NCBI RefSeq assembly: GCF_008710285.1
Contig: NZ_VYQF01000001.1
Coordinates: 1,497,501-1,561,500 of the forward strand
From: Ginsengibacter hankyongi
GTDB taxonomy: Bacteria; Bacteroidota; Bacteroidia; Chitinophagales; Chitinophagaceae
Length of the DNA: 64,000 nucleotides
Reading direction: 5' to 3'
Shown: in pieces, positions 31,322 to 41,017 of the stretch
Layout of the letters: the number at the start of each line of letters is the position of its first letter
How positions within the stretch are numbered: the first letter of the stretch is position 1
The notes under the pieces: model-generated
Databases searched by the model: none
Told to the model about the DNA's origin: nothing
What the model saw: the letters and a program-made list of their open reading frames with translations, nothing else
Translations under genes and position numbers: made by a program

Positions 31322-33766
31322 TTATAGTTTCAGCACATTTGCCATAATTCCCAACGACGAAACAAGCAATGCCAATTCTGCTATGCTAAGTTTGGGTCTG
31401 TTACTTTTTTCCTTTTGGGGTACATAAATTTCTGATCTTGGTGTAACAGAAGGATAACTTTTGAACCATAAGAAATGTTTTACTGAGGCGGCTTTCCCAT
31501 CTGGATAAATTACCAACGCCCCTGTTTTACGGGCATACCCTGTAAAATTACCTGCCTGTTGCACATAGTATTTGAGGTTTTTATTAACCTTATATGCTAC
31601 AATTGTTGGAAAATAAACTTCGCCGGATATCTTCACCAAGTTGCTGCTTCGGTTTATCGTCAATATATCGCCATCTTCCAAGGCGAGGTTTTCAGAACTT
31701 TCAGGATGCGAGAGTGCTGTGCCCAAATCAACACTAATCAAATCGTAGGTCTTATTTATCTCTTGGGAGAGCCTCGAATTTTGAGCAAGACTATCGGGAC
31801 TAATATCTAGAATTCTTTGGAAAAGCCCTCCTTTTTCCTGATTAGTTAAATTGGATTTTGACCTTCTTCTAATAGTAATAGAATTACTATCAGCCGATGC
31901 TTTAAATCCTCCGGTTCTTTGTATGATTTCGCTGATTCTTTCGCCGCTTTTTTCTAAACCATATCTTCCAGGGCTTTTTACTTCCCCTTGAATTAAAACA
32001 CTTCTTTGTGGCGTATAACCGGGCAGTGTTTTAATTATTACCATATCAAATGGCTGCAGGAGTACATCATTTTGTGATTGATTGTTATTAGAAAGGTCTA
32101 CATTAAAAATGGTGCTTTCATTATGATTAGCTTTATCAACATTTGCATCTTTTATTCTTCTAGAAATCTCAATATTAGAAGAGTCACCCGACTCTGTCAA
32201 ACCTCCGACAGAAAGAAGCAGATCATGAAGTGTAAAATTTTCCCGCCATTGAACGTTCCCTGGTTTTCTTACATTGCCCTCAACGGTAATATAATTTTTA
32301 TCATTGAATTCAAAAATTGAATGTACATAAAGAGAATCATCTTTTTGCAAGTAAACAATTTGATTACTTTGCAAAACAGAATCGAGATTTATAGAACCAG
32401 ATACCGGCGTTTTATTAGCATGATATCTGAAAATAGTAACTCGTTTTGTATATGCATCCTTCGTTAATCCGCCTGCTTTATCGATCAAATTTTTAACAGT
32501 TATACCTGAAGTTAATTGGTATGGCCCAGGCCTGTTTACAGCACCGGAGATAACAACCCGGTTAGCATACTCATCCTGTAATTTTCTAACGATATATTCA
32601 TCACTGCCTCTTGGTTTGAAATTATTGTAGTCCGATGATTGAATGTCGATGATTTTCTTTTCTGTGTCTGTAATTCTTGTCACTGTAACAGCTCCTCTAT
32701 AAGCATTATCAGTAAAACCTCCGCAATATTTAAGAAGATCGCTGAATGTTTCGGAATCAACTAATTCAAACTTGCCCTCTCGTTTGACGTTACCTGAAAT
32801 TGTTACCCTGTTTTTGTAATATGGAATCCGTATTACATCGCCTTCCTGAAGTAAGATATTGTCTTTCTGATTACCATCTACTAAAAATGCGTACAGGTCT
32901 GCTGTTCTTTTAATGTTATTGCCACGAATAATTTCGATATCCCGATAGCTTCCCATAGGGGTAGGACCACCACATAAATAAAGTGCATTGAAAAGAGTAG
33001 TTAAGGATGATACAGTAAATGTTCCTGGCTTTCTAGCTTGGCCAATTACCGTTATACGAATGCTTTTTATTTTTCCTAAAGTAACCTGTACTTCAGTCCG
33101 ACCGTTATTAATGGCTTTATATATTGTTGAGGCTAGTCTGGCCTTTATTTTGTCCCTGGCTTCTTCAATACTTAATCCGCTCACCATTATAGGACCCACA
33201 TTGGGTATATAAATTTCGCCTTGTTCATTTACCCGGAGATTGTATTTTTTTTCACTATATCCATACACAGAAACGACAATTTCATCGTCTGGCCCTAGCA
33301 TATACCCAGCTGGCGCCGGAATGCGAAGGTTAGGCTCAAAAACTGAACTGCTGCTCGCAAAAAGTTCAGATCCAAATATGGTTGGATCAGTTTTAAATGC
33401 TTGTGTCGGAATTTCAGAAACTGAAGTGTTATATTCATGTCCGGACGAAGAATCTTCTGCTGTATTTTCTAAAAAATTGCTTCCGCTGGAAGAATTCTCT
33501 TTACTGATAAATTGCAGCCTGTTACGCAACTTGGTTATTTCGGACGGAGGTAAACCTTTATCGGCAACTAATTTGAGCAATTGTGATTCTGATAAGCCTG
33601 ACTCTTTTGCTTTATTAAGCATAGAACTTATATCATCATCACTATACTTATCTATATTAGTATTACTTAGATCATTTGTGTTAAATAAATTAGCTTGCGC
33701 ATGCAAACCGGTAGAACAAAAACAAATTGTAAACAAAACAAATACAGCAATTCCAATGAGTTTCAT
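31322..33766 (-). CDS. Polysaccharide export outer-membrane protein (Wza-like, multi-SLBB)
   Basis: Large export channel protein, 814 aa. Sec signal (LIGIAVFVLFTICFCSTGLHAQ, residues 3-24), then a low-complexity stretch with SxLLKLVADKGLP, the poly-export domain (YMLGPDDEIVVSVYGYSEKKYNLRVNEQGEIYIPNVGPI near residues 154-195), and about six SLBB repeats (ITVIGQARKPGTFTVSS, VTISGNVKREGKFEL, VVISGAVNRPGPYQL, ITVEGNVRKPGNVQW, VLIQGEVKSPGRYGL, VKISGEVYFPTIVAY). The C-terminal segment SIAELALLVSSLGIMANVLKL may cross the outer membrane. Normal for Bacteroidota. Confidence 0.9.
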   Translation of the reverse strand: MKLIGIAVFVLFTICFCSTGLHAQANLFNTNDLSNTNIDKYSDDDISSMLNKAKESGLSESQLLKLVADKGLPPSEITKLRNRLQFISKENSSSGSNFLENTAEDSSSGHEYNTSVSEIPTQAFKTDPTIFGSELFASSSSVFEPNLRIPAPAGYMLGPDDEIVVSVYGYSEKKYNLRVNEQGEIYIPNVGPIMVSGLSIEEARDKIKARLASTIYKAINNGRTEVQVTLGKIKSIRITVIGQARKPGTFTVSSLTTLFNALYLCGGPTPMGSYRDIEIIRGNNIKRTADLYAFLVDGNQKDNILLQEGDVIRIPYYKNRVTISGNVKREGKFELVDSETFSDLLKYCGGFTDNAYRGAVTVTRITDTEKKIIDIQSSDYNNFKPRGSDEYIVRKLQDEYANRVVISGAVNRPGPYQLTSGITVKNLIDKAGGLTKDAYTKRVTIFRYHANKTPVSGSINLDSVLQSNQIVYLQKDDSLYVHSIFEFNDKNYITVEGNVRKPGNVQWRENFTLHDLLLSVGGLTESGDSSNIEISRRIKDANVDKANHNESTIFNVDLSNNNQSQNDVLLQPFDMVIIKTLPGYTPQRSVLIQGEVKSPGRYGLEKSGERISEIIQRTGGFKASADSNSITIRRRSKSNLTNQEKGGLFQRILDISPDSLAQNSRLSQEINKTYDLISVDLGTALSHPESSENLALEDGDILTINRSSNLVKISGEVYFPTIVAYKVNKNLKYYVQQAGNFTGYARKTGALVIYPDGKAASVKHFLWFKSYPSVTPRSEIYVPQKEKSNRPKLSIAELALLVSSLGIMANVLKL

Positions 33767-33849
33767 TGATTTCTTTGTTTAATTGATTTCGATATTACGG
33801 AATAGGCTGATAAAATAGCGACCGAAGATATAATATTTTTTTCTTCACT

Positions 33850-33893
33850 TGTTTTACAACAGGGCAATTATTGTTTTACAACAGGGCAATTAT
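33850..33893. repeat. 22-bp tandem duplication upstream of the export gene
   Basis: Two exact copies of a 22-bp unit (TGTTTTACAACAGGGCAATT then AT), period 33850 to 33872, in the 183-bp gap between rfbA and the export gene. It lies about 85 bp upstream of that gene's start, in a likely promoter region. Confidence 0.8.
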
Positions 33894-33949
33894 TGGCGCC
33901 CAACTTAGTCCTGGAAGTTGAAAAACTGTTTAATAATAATACCGAAGCT

Positions 33950-34807
33950 CTATACCACATTCTTCAAATACTCCCCATATCCACTCTTCTCAAATTTCTT
34001 CGCAAGAATATTCAATTGCTCTTTATTAATGAATCCCATCCGATAAGCAATTTCTTCTAAGCAACCGATTTTAAAGCCCTGCCTCTTTTCAATCACTCTA
34101 ACAAATTCTGAAGCATCGTGAAGTGATTCAAAAGTTCCTGTATCCAGCCAGGCAAATCCGCGGTTAAGTACAGCCACTTTTAATTTTTTATCTGATAAAT
34201 ATTTGCGGTTTACGTCTGTAATTTCATATTCGCCCCTGGCTGAGGGCGCAATATTTTTTGCAATTTCTACAACGCTATTATCGTAAAAATATAAGCCGGG
34301 CACCGCATAATTAGATTTTGGTTTTGATGGCTTTTCTTCTATGCTTACAGCGGTAAGATCCTTATCAAACTCTACCACACCATATCTCTCAGGGTCGCTA
34401 ACAGGATAAGCAAAAATTACTGCTCCATCAGGATTTGCAGATTTTTGTAACAAGTTCGAAAAGCCACTTCCATAGAAAATATTATCTCCCAAGACTAATG
34501 CTACCGGATCTTTTCCAACAAATTTTTCACCAATTACAAATGCTTGGGCAAGCCCGTTTGGCTTTTCCTGTACTTCGTATTGAATATTGCATCCCCACTG
34601 GCTCCCATCGCCTAATAAACGCTTAAACTGTTGTTGATCTTCAGGAGTTGTTATGATAAGAATTTCTTTTATGCCTGCAAGCATTAATGTCGATAGCGGA
34701 TAATAGATCATTGGTTTATCATAAATAGGCATGAGTTGCTTGCTAATACCCATTGTTATAGGATACAACCTGGTTCCACTCCCACCTGCGAGAACAATTC
34801 CTTTCAT
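33950..34807 (-). CDS. rfbA: Glucose-1-phosphate thymidylyltransferase
   Basis: Makes dTDP-glucose from dTTP and glucose 1-phosphate. The 285-aa protein has the nucleotide-binding motif [32 protein letters not shown] (residues 8-39), VLGDNIFYG and [20 protein letters not shown], all canonical. It is the fourth gene of the wlbB-wlbA-rfbB-rfbA operon on the minus strand. rfbC and rfbD, needed for dTDP-rhamnose, are not in the window; the dTDP-4-keto-6-deoxyglucose made here may go to another sugar or to enzymes elsewhere. Confidence 0.95.
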   Translation of the reverse strand: MKGIVLAGGSGTRLYPITMGISKQLMPIYDKPMIYYPLSTLMLAGIKEILIITTPEDQQQFKRLLGDGSQWGCNIQYEVQEKPNGLAQAFVIGEKFVGKDPVALVLGDNIFYGSGFSNLLQKSANPDGAVIFAYPVSDPERYGVVEFDKDLTAVSIEEKPSKPKSNYAVPGLYFYDNSVVEIAKNIAPSARGEYEITDVNRKYLSDKKLKVAVLNRGFAWLDTGTFESLHDASEFVRVIEKRQGFKIGCLEEIAYRMGFINKEQLNILAKKFEKSGYGEYLKNVV

Positions 34808-34860
34808 TTAGTTAGAATTTGAGTCTTTAATATTGTATTAAGATTATGAAGTTATACAAA

Positions 34861-35913
34861 CTATATCCCATACTGCTTTTCATAATAACTTCTATAAGCG
34901 CCACTCGTTACATCATTCAACCATTCAGTATTATTTAAATACCAGTCTATAGTCTTGGATAAGCCTTCTTCAAATTGAAGTGATGGCTGCCAGCCCAATT
35001 CATTTTTTAACTTAGTTGCGTCTATGGCATACCGTAAGTCATGACCGGCCCTGTCTTTTACAAAAGTTATTAGCTTTTCAGAAGTTCCTTTTTCCCGGCC
35101 GAGTTTTTCGTCCATCTGCCGGCAAAGTTCTTTTATGATGTCAATATTTTTCCATTCATTATGGCCACCGATATTATAAGTTTCTCCTGGCTTCCCGTTA
35201 TGGAAAATAGTATCGATAGCCCTTACATGGTCTTCAACGAATAACCAATCCCGAACATTCAAACCTTTGCCATAAATAGGCAATGGTTTATTATTAATAA
35301 TATTATGGATGCAAAGAGGAATCAGCTTTTCAGGAAAATGATAAGGGCCGTAATTATTGGAACAATTGGATATAATTACGGGTAAGTGATAAGTATGATG
35401 GTAGGCACTTACAAAATGATCAGAGGAAGCTTTCGACGCAGAATAAGGACTCCTGGGATCATAAGCAGTCTCTTCTGTAAAAAAACCTGTCTCACCCAGG
35501 CTTCCATACACTTCATCTGTAGAAATATGATAAAATAATTTTCCTTCATAATTATCTTTCCATGCATCTTTAGCTACCTGCAATAATGATACGGTTCCTA
35601 ATACGTTCGTTTTTACAAATGCTAACGGATCGGTTATTGACCGGTCAACATGGCTTTCTGCAGCGCAGTGTAAAACACCGGTAAAATCATACTTTATAAA
35701 AAGACTTTTTACTAATTCCATATTTTCTATATCGCCTTTTATAAAAGTATAGTTGGGTTTATCTTCAATATCCTTCAAATTTTCCAGGTTGCCGGCATAA
35801 GTAAGTTTATCGAGATTAACTATTGTATAATCAGGGTATTTATTTATAAAAAGCCTTGTGAGATGGGAACCTATAAAGCCAGCTCCCCCGGTAATCAAAA
35901 TATTTTTTTTCAT
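34861..35913 (-). CDS. rfbB: dTDP-glucose 4,6-dehydratase
   Basis: Converts dTDP-glucose to dTDP-4-keto-6-deoxyglucose. The 350-aa SDR protein shows the NAD motif GGAGFIGSH (residues 8-16), the HCAAESHVDRSI motif, the catalytic Thr-Asp-Glu in HISTDEVYGSLG and YxxxK in YSASKASSDH, plus NNYGPYHFPEKLIPL for substrate binding. It is 53 bp upstream of rfbA and 2 bp downstream of the Gfo/Idh gene. Confidence 0.95.
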   Translation of the reverse strand: MKKNILITGGAGFIGSHLTRLFINKYPDYTIVNLDKLTYAGNLENLKDIEDKPNYTFIKGDIENMELVKSLFIKYDFTGVLHCAAESHVDRSITDPLAFVKTNVLGTVSLLQVAKDAWKDNYEGKLFYHISTDEVYGSLGETGFFTEETAYDPRSPYSASKASSDHFVSAYHHTYHLPVIISNCSNNYGPYHFPEKLIPLCIHNIINNKPLPIYGKGLNVRDWLFVEDHVRAIDTIFHNGKPGETYNIGGHNEWKNIDIIKELCRQMDEKLGREKGTSEKLITFVKDRAGHDLRYAIDATKLKNELGWQPSLQFEEGLSKTIDWYLNNTEWLNDVTSGAYRSYYEKQYGI

Positions 35914-35915
35914 TA

Positions 35916-36809
35916 TCAGCCTTGTCTTATTTTATGAACTAATTCAATTGCTCTTTTTGATTCGGTCATTGGAAACCCTTTCCCTGCAATTATATCATTA
36001 TAGGATTGTGTATGCAATTCTGTGAAGCCTTCACTGAATTCAAAAGCATCTCCATTAATAGTTAACGTTCTGAAAGTGCGTTTACCCGCCGCTCTTACAT
36101 CTGCAGGAAGTGTATTAACGTCTATACTCAGCATCCAGGTCACAGTTGCCTTGTCTAATTCAAGCTTACCGGATGCAGTGGTTGTTGTATGTTGCATGAC
36201 AATATTTTCTTTCGCTTCGCCAAAAACCCACATTAGCATATCAAAAAAATGAACACCGATATTGGTAGCAATGCCACCACTTTTTGTAATATCTCCTTTC
36301 CAACTGGTGTGATACCAATGGCCTCGTGAAGTGATATATTGCAGATCTACTGTATATTTTTTCCCGCGAGGTGCTGCATCAATTTTTTGTTTTAAAGCAA
36401 TAATGGCGGGATGAAGGCGTAGTTGCAAAATAGTAAAGACTCTGCCGCCTGTTTCTTTTTCTATTTCTTCTAAAGCGTCAATGTTCCATGGATTTAGTAC
36501 GATAGGTTTTTCGCATATAACGTCTGCGCCTATTCGCAGCCCAAATCGGATATGCGCATCGTGTAAATAATTAGGGCTGCATACTGATACGTAATCAATT
36601 TTTGTGCCCTGGCGTTTTAATTTCTCCAAATGCCTGTCGAAGCGCTCAAATTCTGTAAAAAAATCTGCATCCGGAAAATAACTGTCAAGAATCCCTACGG
36701 AATCGTTTTTATCTAATGCCGCCACTAAATTATTACCTGTATCTTTTATGGCTTTCATATGTCGCGGAGCTATGTAGCCTCCGGCGCCTATTAGTGCAAA
36801 ATTTTTCAT
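35916..36809 (-). CDS. Gfo/Idh/MocA oxidoreductase, WlbA/WbpB-like
   Basis: NAD-dependent sugar-nucleotide oxidoreductase, 297 aa: Rossmann FALIGAGGYIAPRHMKAIKDTG, EKPIVLNPWN (the conserved Glu-Lys-Pro) and LQLRLHP, then GGIATNIGVHFFDMLMWVFG. The LRLHP and ITSRGHWYHTSWKGD motifs resemble WlbA, which oxidises UDP-GlcNAcA at C3. Its partner WlbB is next in the operon. The aminotransferase WlbC and the dehydrogenase that makes UDP-GlcNAcA are not in the window. Confidence 0.8.
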   Translation of the reverse strand: MKNFALIGAGGYIAPRHMKAIKDTGNNLVAALDKNDSVGILDSYFPDADFFTEFERFDRHLEKLKRQGTKIDYVSVCSPNYLHDAHIRFGLRIGADVICEKPIVLNPWNIDALEEIEKETGGRVFTILQLRLHPAIIALKQKIDAAPRGKKYTVDLQYITSRGHWYHTSWKGDITKSGGIATNIGVHFFDMLMWVFGEAKENIVMQHTTTTASGKLELDKATVTWMLSIDVNTLPADVRAAGKRTFRTLTINGDAFEFSEGFTELHTQSYNDIIAGKGFPMTESKRAIELVHKIRQG

Positions 36810-36811
36810 CT

Positions 36812-37384
36812 TTATTTTATTCTTTTCAACTGATTCTTTTCCAGTAAATATTCCTGCTTACTTTCAGGACAAACGGCAATATTATTTTTATCGAAACTTA
36901 ACTTAATTCCATATTCACTCATCCAGCCAACGTGGCGGGCAGGATTCCCGACAACCAGCGAATAAGGAGCCACTTCTTTAGTGACCACCGCGCCAGCTCC
37001 TATAAAAGCATATTCACCAATATTATGCCCGCAAACTATAGTTGCGTTTGCGCCAATTGAAGCGCCTTTTTTTACAATCGTTTTTTTAAATTCTTCTTTC
37101 CGGCTAACGGCGCTTCTTGGGTTAATTACGTTGGTAAATACCATTGAGGGGCCAAGGAAAACGTCATCTTCGCATATAACACCTTCATAAATAGATACAT
37201 TATTTTGAACTCTTACATTCTTGCCAAGAACTACTTTTGGCGATACTACTACGTTTTGCCCGATGTTACAATTTTCGCCGATGACACAACCGGGCATTAT
37301 GTGAGAAAAATGCCAGATTTTAGCTCCAGGGCCTATTTCACAGCCATCATCTATTACGGCTGTGGGATGTGCAAAATAATTCAT
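36812..37384 (-). CDS. N-acetyltransferase, WlbB/WbpD-like
   Basis: Left-handed beta-helix acyltransferase, 190 aa. Repeats run from IGPGAKIWHFSHIMPGCVIGENCNIGQNVVVSPKVVLGKNVRVQNNVSIYEGVICEDDVFLGPSMVFTNV to the C-terminal GAVVTKEVAPYSLVVGNPARHVGWMSEYG. WbpD-family features include NPRSAVSRKEEFKKTIVKKGASIGANATIVCG. It is the first gene of the operon and should acetylate UDP-GlcNAc(3NH2)A. A 2-bp gap separates it from the Gfo/Idh gene. Confidence 0.83.
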   Translation of the reverse strand: MNYFAHPTAVIDDGCEIGPGAKIWHFSHIMPGCVIGENCNIGQNVVVSPKVVLGKNVRVQNNVSIYEGVICEDDVFLGPSMVFTNVINPRSAVSRKEEFKKTIVKKGASIGANATIVCGHNIGEYAFIGAGAVVTKEVAPYSLVVGNPARHVGWMSEYGIKLSFDKNNIAVCPESKQEYLLEKNQLKRIK

Positions 37385-37587
37385 TTATATTTTTGAGTGG
37401 GCGCAAAGTTAATGAACTATTGCCTTTTTTAAAGTTTCTGACTTAGGATAAATGTGCTGAGCGTCAACAATCGATTTATGTTACCGAACACAAAACGAAA
37501 ACGTAATAGTGTTAGTATTTTTTGCTAAATGAATTCACAAAATGATAATTTTTTAATATATTATTTTAATTACCTCTGCGTGTCAAG

Positions 37588-37595
37588 TACCTTCG
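37588..37595 (+). promoter_or_regulatory. -7-like box upstream of the ABC-F gene
   Basis: TACCTTCG (TAnnTTYG) ends 4 bases before the start codon; near-leaderless transcript predicted. Confidence 0.35.
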
Positions 37596-37599
37596 CAGC

Positions 37600-39492
37600 A
37601 TGCATTATGCCTCAGTAGAAAACTTAAGTAAATCGTTCGGCGTTCGAAAACTTTTCAGCAATATAAGCTCTCATGTGGAAGAAGGAGATAAAATTGCCTT
37701 TGTAGCACGCAATGGAAGCGGTAAATCAACATTACTTAAAATAATTGCGGGTCAGGATACCGCTGATAGCGGAACTGTTTGGATACATAAGGACGTAAAA
37801 GTTATTATGCTACAGCAGGAAACGGCCTTTGAAAACGACCGGTCTATCTGGGACAATATTTTAAATATCGATAATCCCGTTGTGCGTATTGTTAAGGAAT
37901 ATGAAATTTTACTGGAGAGTGAAAGCAATGATGAACATCGTATAAGCGAGCTCGTTACCGAGCTCACCGAAGCTAATGCGTGGAGTTTTGAAAGTGATTT
38001 GAAACAAATTTTAGGAAAACTGGATCTTCACCATCTTAATGAGCAGGTTAAAAATTTAAGTGGTGGCCAGCGAAAAAGAGTTGCACTAGCCCAGGCTTTA
38101 ATAGAAGCTCAATTGCATGAAGGTAAATGTTTGCTTATTCTCGATGAACCTACCAACCACCTTGATGTTGAAATGATAGAGTGGCTTGAAAATTTTCTGG
38201 CTTCCAATAAAAGTACATTGTTATTGGTAACCCATGACCGGTATTTTCTAGACACGGTTTGTAATGAAATAATTGAACTGGAGGATGAAAAATTATATGT
38301 GTACAAAGGGGATTATGATTATTTTTTGGAACAAAAATCATTACGGCTTGAGGTGCAGCAAAGTGAGCTTTTAAAAGATAAAAATATTTTCAGGAAAGAA
38401 TTGGAATGGATGCGTAAGCAACCAAAGGCACGAACTACCAAATCAAAAAGCAGGCAGGATGCGTTTGCTGATATTGAAGAAAGGGTGAGCCAGCGAAAAG
38501 ATACAGCCGAGGTTTCTTTACAGGTTAAAATGACACGTCTCGGCGGTAAGGTTCTTGAGATGAAAAAAGTGTATAAGTCTTATGGAGATAAAGTTATAAT
38601 GAAAGGATTTGATTATACTTTTAAAAAGGGAGAACGTATAGGAATTGTTGGTAAAAACGGAACCGGAAAATCGACCTTTCTTAAAATTGCACTTGATCTT
38701 ATTCCGCCGGATAGTGGAAAAATTAATCATGGTGATACAGTTGTATTTGGAAATTTTGCACAGGAAGGTTTGCAATATAAAGAAGATAAAAGAGCCATAG
38801 AATATGTAAAAGATTTTGCAGAATTTTTCCCCCTGGCCGATGGAAGTAAAATTAGCGCAACCCAGTTCATGGAAAAATTTGGCTTTACGGCCCAACAGCA
38901 ATTTACTCCATTAAGTAAATTAAGTGGGGGTGAAAAAAGACGCTTACATTTATTGAGTATTTTATTTCGTAATCCTAATTTTTTAGTGTTGGATGAGCCT
39001 ACCAACGATTTGGATTTACAGACCTTAAGAACACTCGAAGAATTTCTGCAGGATTTTCCCGGTTGTATATTAATTGTGAGTCACGACAGGTATTTTATGG
39101 ATCGCCTGGTGAATCATTTATTTGCTTTTGAAGGCAATGGAGAGATTAAAGATTTCCCGGGTAATTATACACAGTACAGAACATGGAAGCAACTGGAAGA
39201 AAATAAACCCAAGGCCATTGTAGCTACCGCACAAAACAATATTGAAAAAGTAAAACCTAAAAATATAGACGGGCTTGGTCAAAAATTTACTTTTAAGGAG
39301 AAACATGAATTTGAGTTACTGGAAAAAGAAATTCCTGCTTTGGAAAAAGAAAAAAAATTATTAGAAGTAAAAATGAATAACGGTAATTTGGATTTTGAAA
39401 AATTACAGGAGGCGGCAGAAAGAGTGAGCGACATAATTGTTCTTCTTGATAAAAAAGAAATGAGGTGGCTTGAGTTGAGTGAAAAAATTTAG
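37600..39492 (+). CDS. ABC-F family ATPase (Uup-like)
   Basis: Soluble twin-ATPase protein, 630 aa, without membrane segments. First domain: FVARNGSGKSTLLKIIAG, LSGGQRKRVALAQALIEA, LLILDEPTNHLD. Second: GIVGKNGTGKSTFLKIAL, LSGGEKRRLHLLSILFRNPNFLVLDEPTNDLD. A C-terminal coiled coil follows from about residue 560, as in Uup, which acts on replication intermediates or ribosomes. In the first Walker A the leading Gly is Ala36, a minor change. The product is a general housekeeping protein. Confidence 0.92.
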   Translation: MHYASVENLSKSFGVRKLFSNISSHVEEGDKIAFVARNGSGKSTLLKIIAGQDTADSGTVWIHKDVKVIMLQQETAFENDRSIWDNILNIDNPVVRIVKEYEILLESESNDEHRISELVTELTEANAWSFESDLKQILGKLDLHHLNEQVKNLSGGQRKRVALAQALIEAQLHEGKCLLILDEPTNHLDVEMIEWLENFLASNKSTLLLVTHDRYFLDTVCNEIIELEDEKLYVYKGDYDYFLEQKSLRLEVQQSELLKDKNIFRKELEWMRKQPKARTTKSKSRQDAFADIEERVSQRKDTAEVSLQVKMTRLGGKVLEMKKVYKSYGDKVIMKGFDYTFKKGERIGIVGKNGTGKSTFLKIALDLIPPDSGKINHGDTVVFGNFAQEGLQYKEDKRAIEYVKDFAEFFPLADGSKISATQFMEKFGFTAQQQFTPLSKLSGGEKRRLHLLSILFRNPNFLVLDEPTNDLDLQTLRTLEEFLQDFPGCILIVSHDRYFMDRLVNHLFAFEGNGEIKDFPGNYTQYRTWKQLEENKPKAIVATAQNNIEKVKPKNIDGLGQKFTFKEKHEFELLEKEIPALEKEKKLLEVKMNNGNLDFEKLQEAAERVSDIIVLLDKKEMRWLELSEKI

Positions 39493-39524
39493 ATACCGAA
39501 TATCATTATAAAATATAATTCGAA

Positions 39525-40946
39525 ATGAAAAAATTTACGATTGCTTTTTTTTCAATAGTTATTTGCTCCACCTTTTTTTTACATGCAAAAGCAGATGTAC
39601 GCTTACCAGCTGTCATCAGCAACCATATGGTGCTTCAGCAAAATACGTATGTAAATATTTGGGGATGGAGCGAACCTGGAGAAAAAATAATTATATCTCC
39701 ATCCTGGGATACTACAAGTTATACAACTTCAGGTTCTCCTGAAGCGAAATGGATTTTAAAAATTAAAACTCCAATAGCTGGTGGCCCATATTCACTCACA
39801 ATAAAAGGCAATAATAAAATTGTAATTGATGATGTTTTGATTGGTGAGGTGTGGGCCTGCAGCGGCCAAAGCAATATGGAAATGAGTTATAGCTGGGGAA
39901 TTAAACAGTATACAAATGATATTGAAAAATCGGCTAATCAAAGTATACGATTGTTTCATGTTCCAAAATTAACAGCAGCCTTTCCTCAGGATGACTTAAA
40001 AGGTTATTGGGTCGTGTGTAACCCGGAAGATTTAAAAACTTTCAGCCTTGCCGGTTATTTTTTTGGTCAGAAATTGCACGAGGTATTATCAGTTCCTGTG
40101 GGGCTTATTGAGGCAAGCTGGGGTGGTACACCCGCTGAAGTGTGGACGCCAAAAGACTCTGTAGATAATAACGCTGTTTTAAAAAAGGCAGCCGATAGTC
40201 TTAAGCCGTCGAAGGGTTGGCCTATCAAGCCGTCTGTAACCTTCAATGCAATGATCAGCCCAATCACAAATTATAATATTGCCGGAGTTATCTGGTACCA
40301 GGGAGAATCAAATGTTGGCACGGCATCTACTTATCACCAATTATTTTCAACCATGATAAAATCATGGCGAACAGCCTGGCAAACGGATTTTCCGTTTTAC
40401 TTTGTTCAAATTGCTCCGTTTTCAGGTTATGGTTCTGGTTCTGCAGCATTATTGCAGGAAGCACAAACTAATACCCTTGACGTGCCAAATACAGGAATGG
40501 TTGTTATAACCGACCTTGTAAACGACTTAAAAGATATTCATCCAAAAGATAAAAAAGATGTGGGTTATCGTTTGGCTAATCTTGCCCTTTCTCAAACGTA
40601 TGGTAAAACTAATTTCCCTTATAAATACCCGATGTTAAAAAGCATGCATGTTAAAAGGAACAGAGTTACCATTTATTTTACAAATGCCAACGATGGTTTA
40701 AAGAGCAAAGGCGATACCATCAATGGTTTTTATATAGCAGGTGCTGATAAGATTTTTTTACCCGCTACAGCCAAGATTACTGGCAATACAGTTGAAGTGT
40801 GGAATGAAAATATAAAGAATCCGGTAGCGGTTCGTTTCGACTTTACAAATTCTTCAATTGCAGAATTGTTTAACAAAGAAGGCCTGCCGGTAAACCTGTT
40901 TCGGACCGATAATTGGGATAATGTGAATACTATAAATAGTAAATAG
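39525..40946 (+). CDS. Sialate O-acetylesterase-type SGNH hydrolase
   Basis: Secreted esterase, 473 aa. Signal peptide residues 1-23 (KFTIAFFSIVICSTFFLHAKA). A beta-sandwich precedes the SGNH/DUF303 domain with GQSNMEM (nucleophile Ser116), VGLIEASWGGTPAEVW, IWYQGESNVGTASTYHQL and VITDLVNDLKDIHPKDK (the Asp-x-x-His pair). It removes O-acetyl groups from sialic acids or other glycans in family members. Specificity here is unknown. It could act on the polysaccharide made by the upstream locus, but it is also common in glycan-use loci. Confidence 0.88.
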   Translation: MKKFTIAFFSIVICSTFFLHAKADVRLPAVISNHMVLQQNTYVNIWGWSEPGEKIIISPSWDTTSYTTSGSPEAKWILKIKTPIAGGPYSLTIKGNNKIVIDDVLIGEVWACSGQSNMEMSYSWGIKQYTNDIEKSANQSIRLFHVPKLTAAFPQDDLKGYWVVCNPEDLKTFSLAGYFFGQKLHEVLSVPVGLIEASWGGTPAEVWTPKDSVDNNAVLKKAADSLKPSKGWPIKPSVTFNAMISPITNYNIAGVIWYQGESNVGTASTYHQLFSTMIKSWRTAWQTDFPFYFVQIAPFSGYGSGSAALLQEAQTNTLDVPNTGMVVITDLVNDLKDIHPKDKKDVGYRLANLALSQTYGKTNFPYKYPMLKSMHVKRNRVTIYFTNANDGLKSKGDTINGFYIAGADKIFLPATAKITGNTVEVWNENIKNPVAVRFDFTNSSIAELFNKEGLPVNLFRTDNWDNVNTINSK

Positions 40947-41017
40947 GATTTTTCGATTAAATTATTTTGTAATAATCAATAATTTAGATCGTTTTATAGA
41001 AGCTACTTTAAAATCAC

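Noticed and set aside
33240-33782. 180-aa plus-strand frame
   Set aside because: Fully antisense to the N-terminal part of the polysaccharide export gene, which has clear signal peptide and SLBB domains; the frame is a shadow.
38518-38901. 127-aa minus-strand frame
   Set aside because: Antisense to the second ATPase domain of the ABC-F gene, with no domain of its own.
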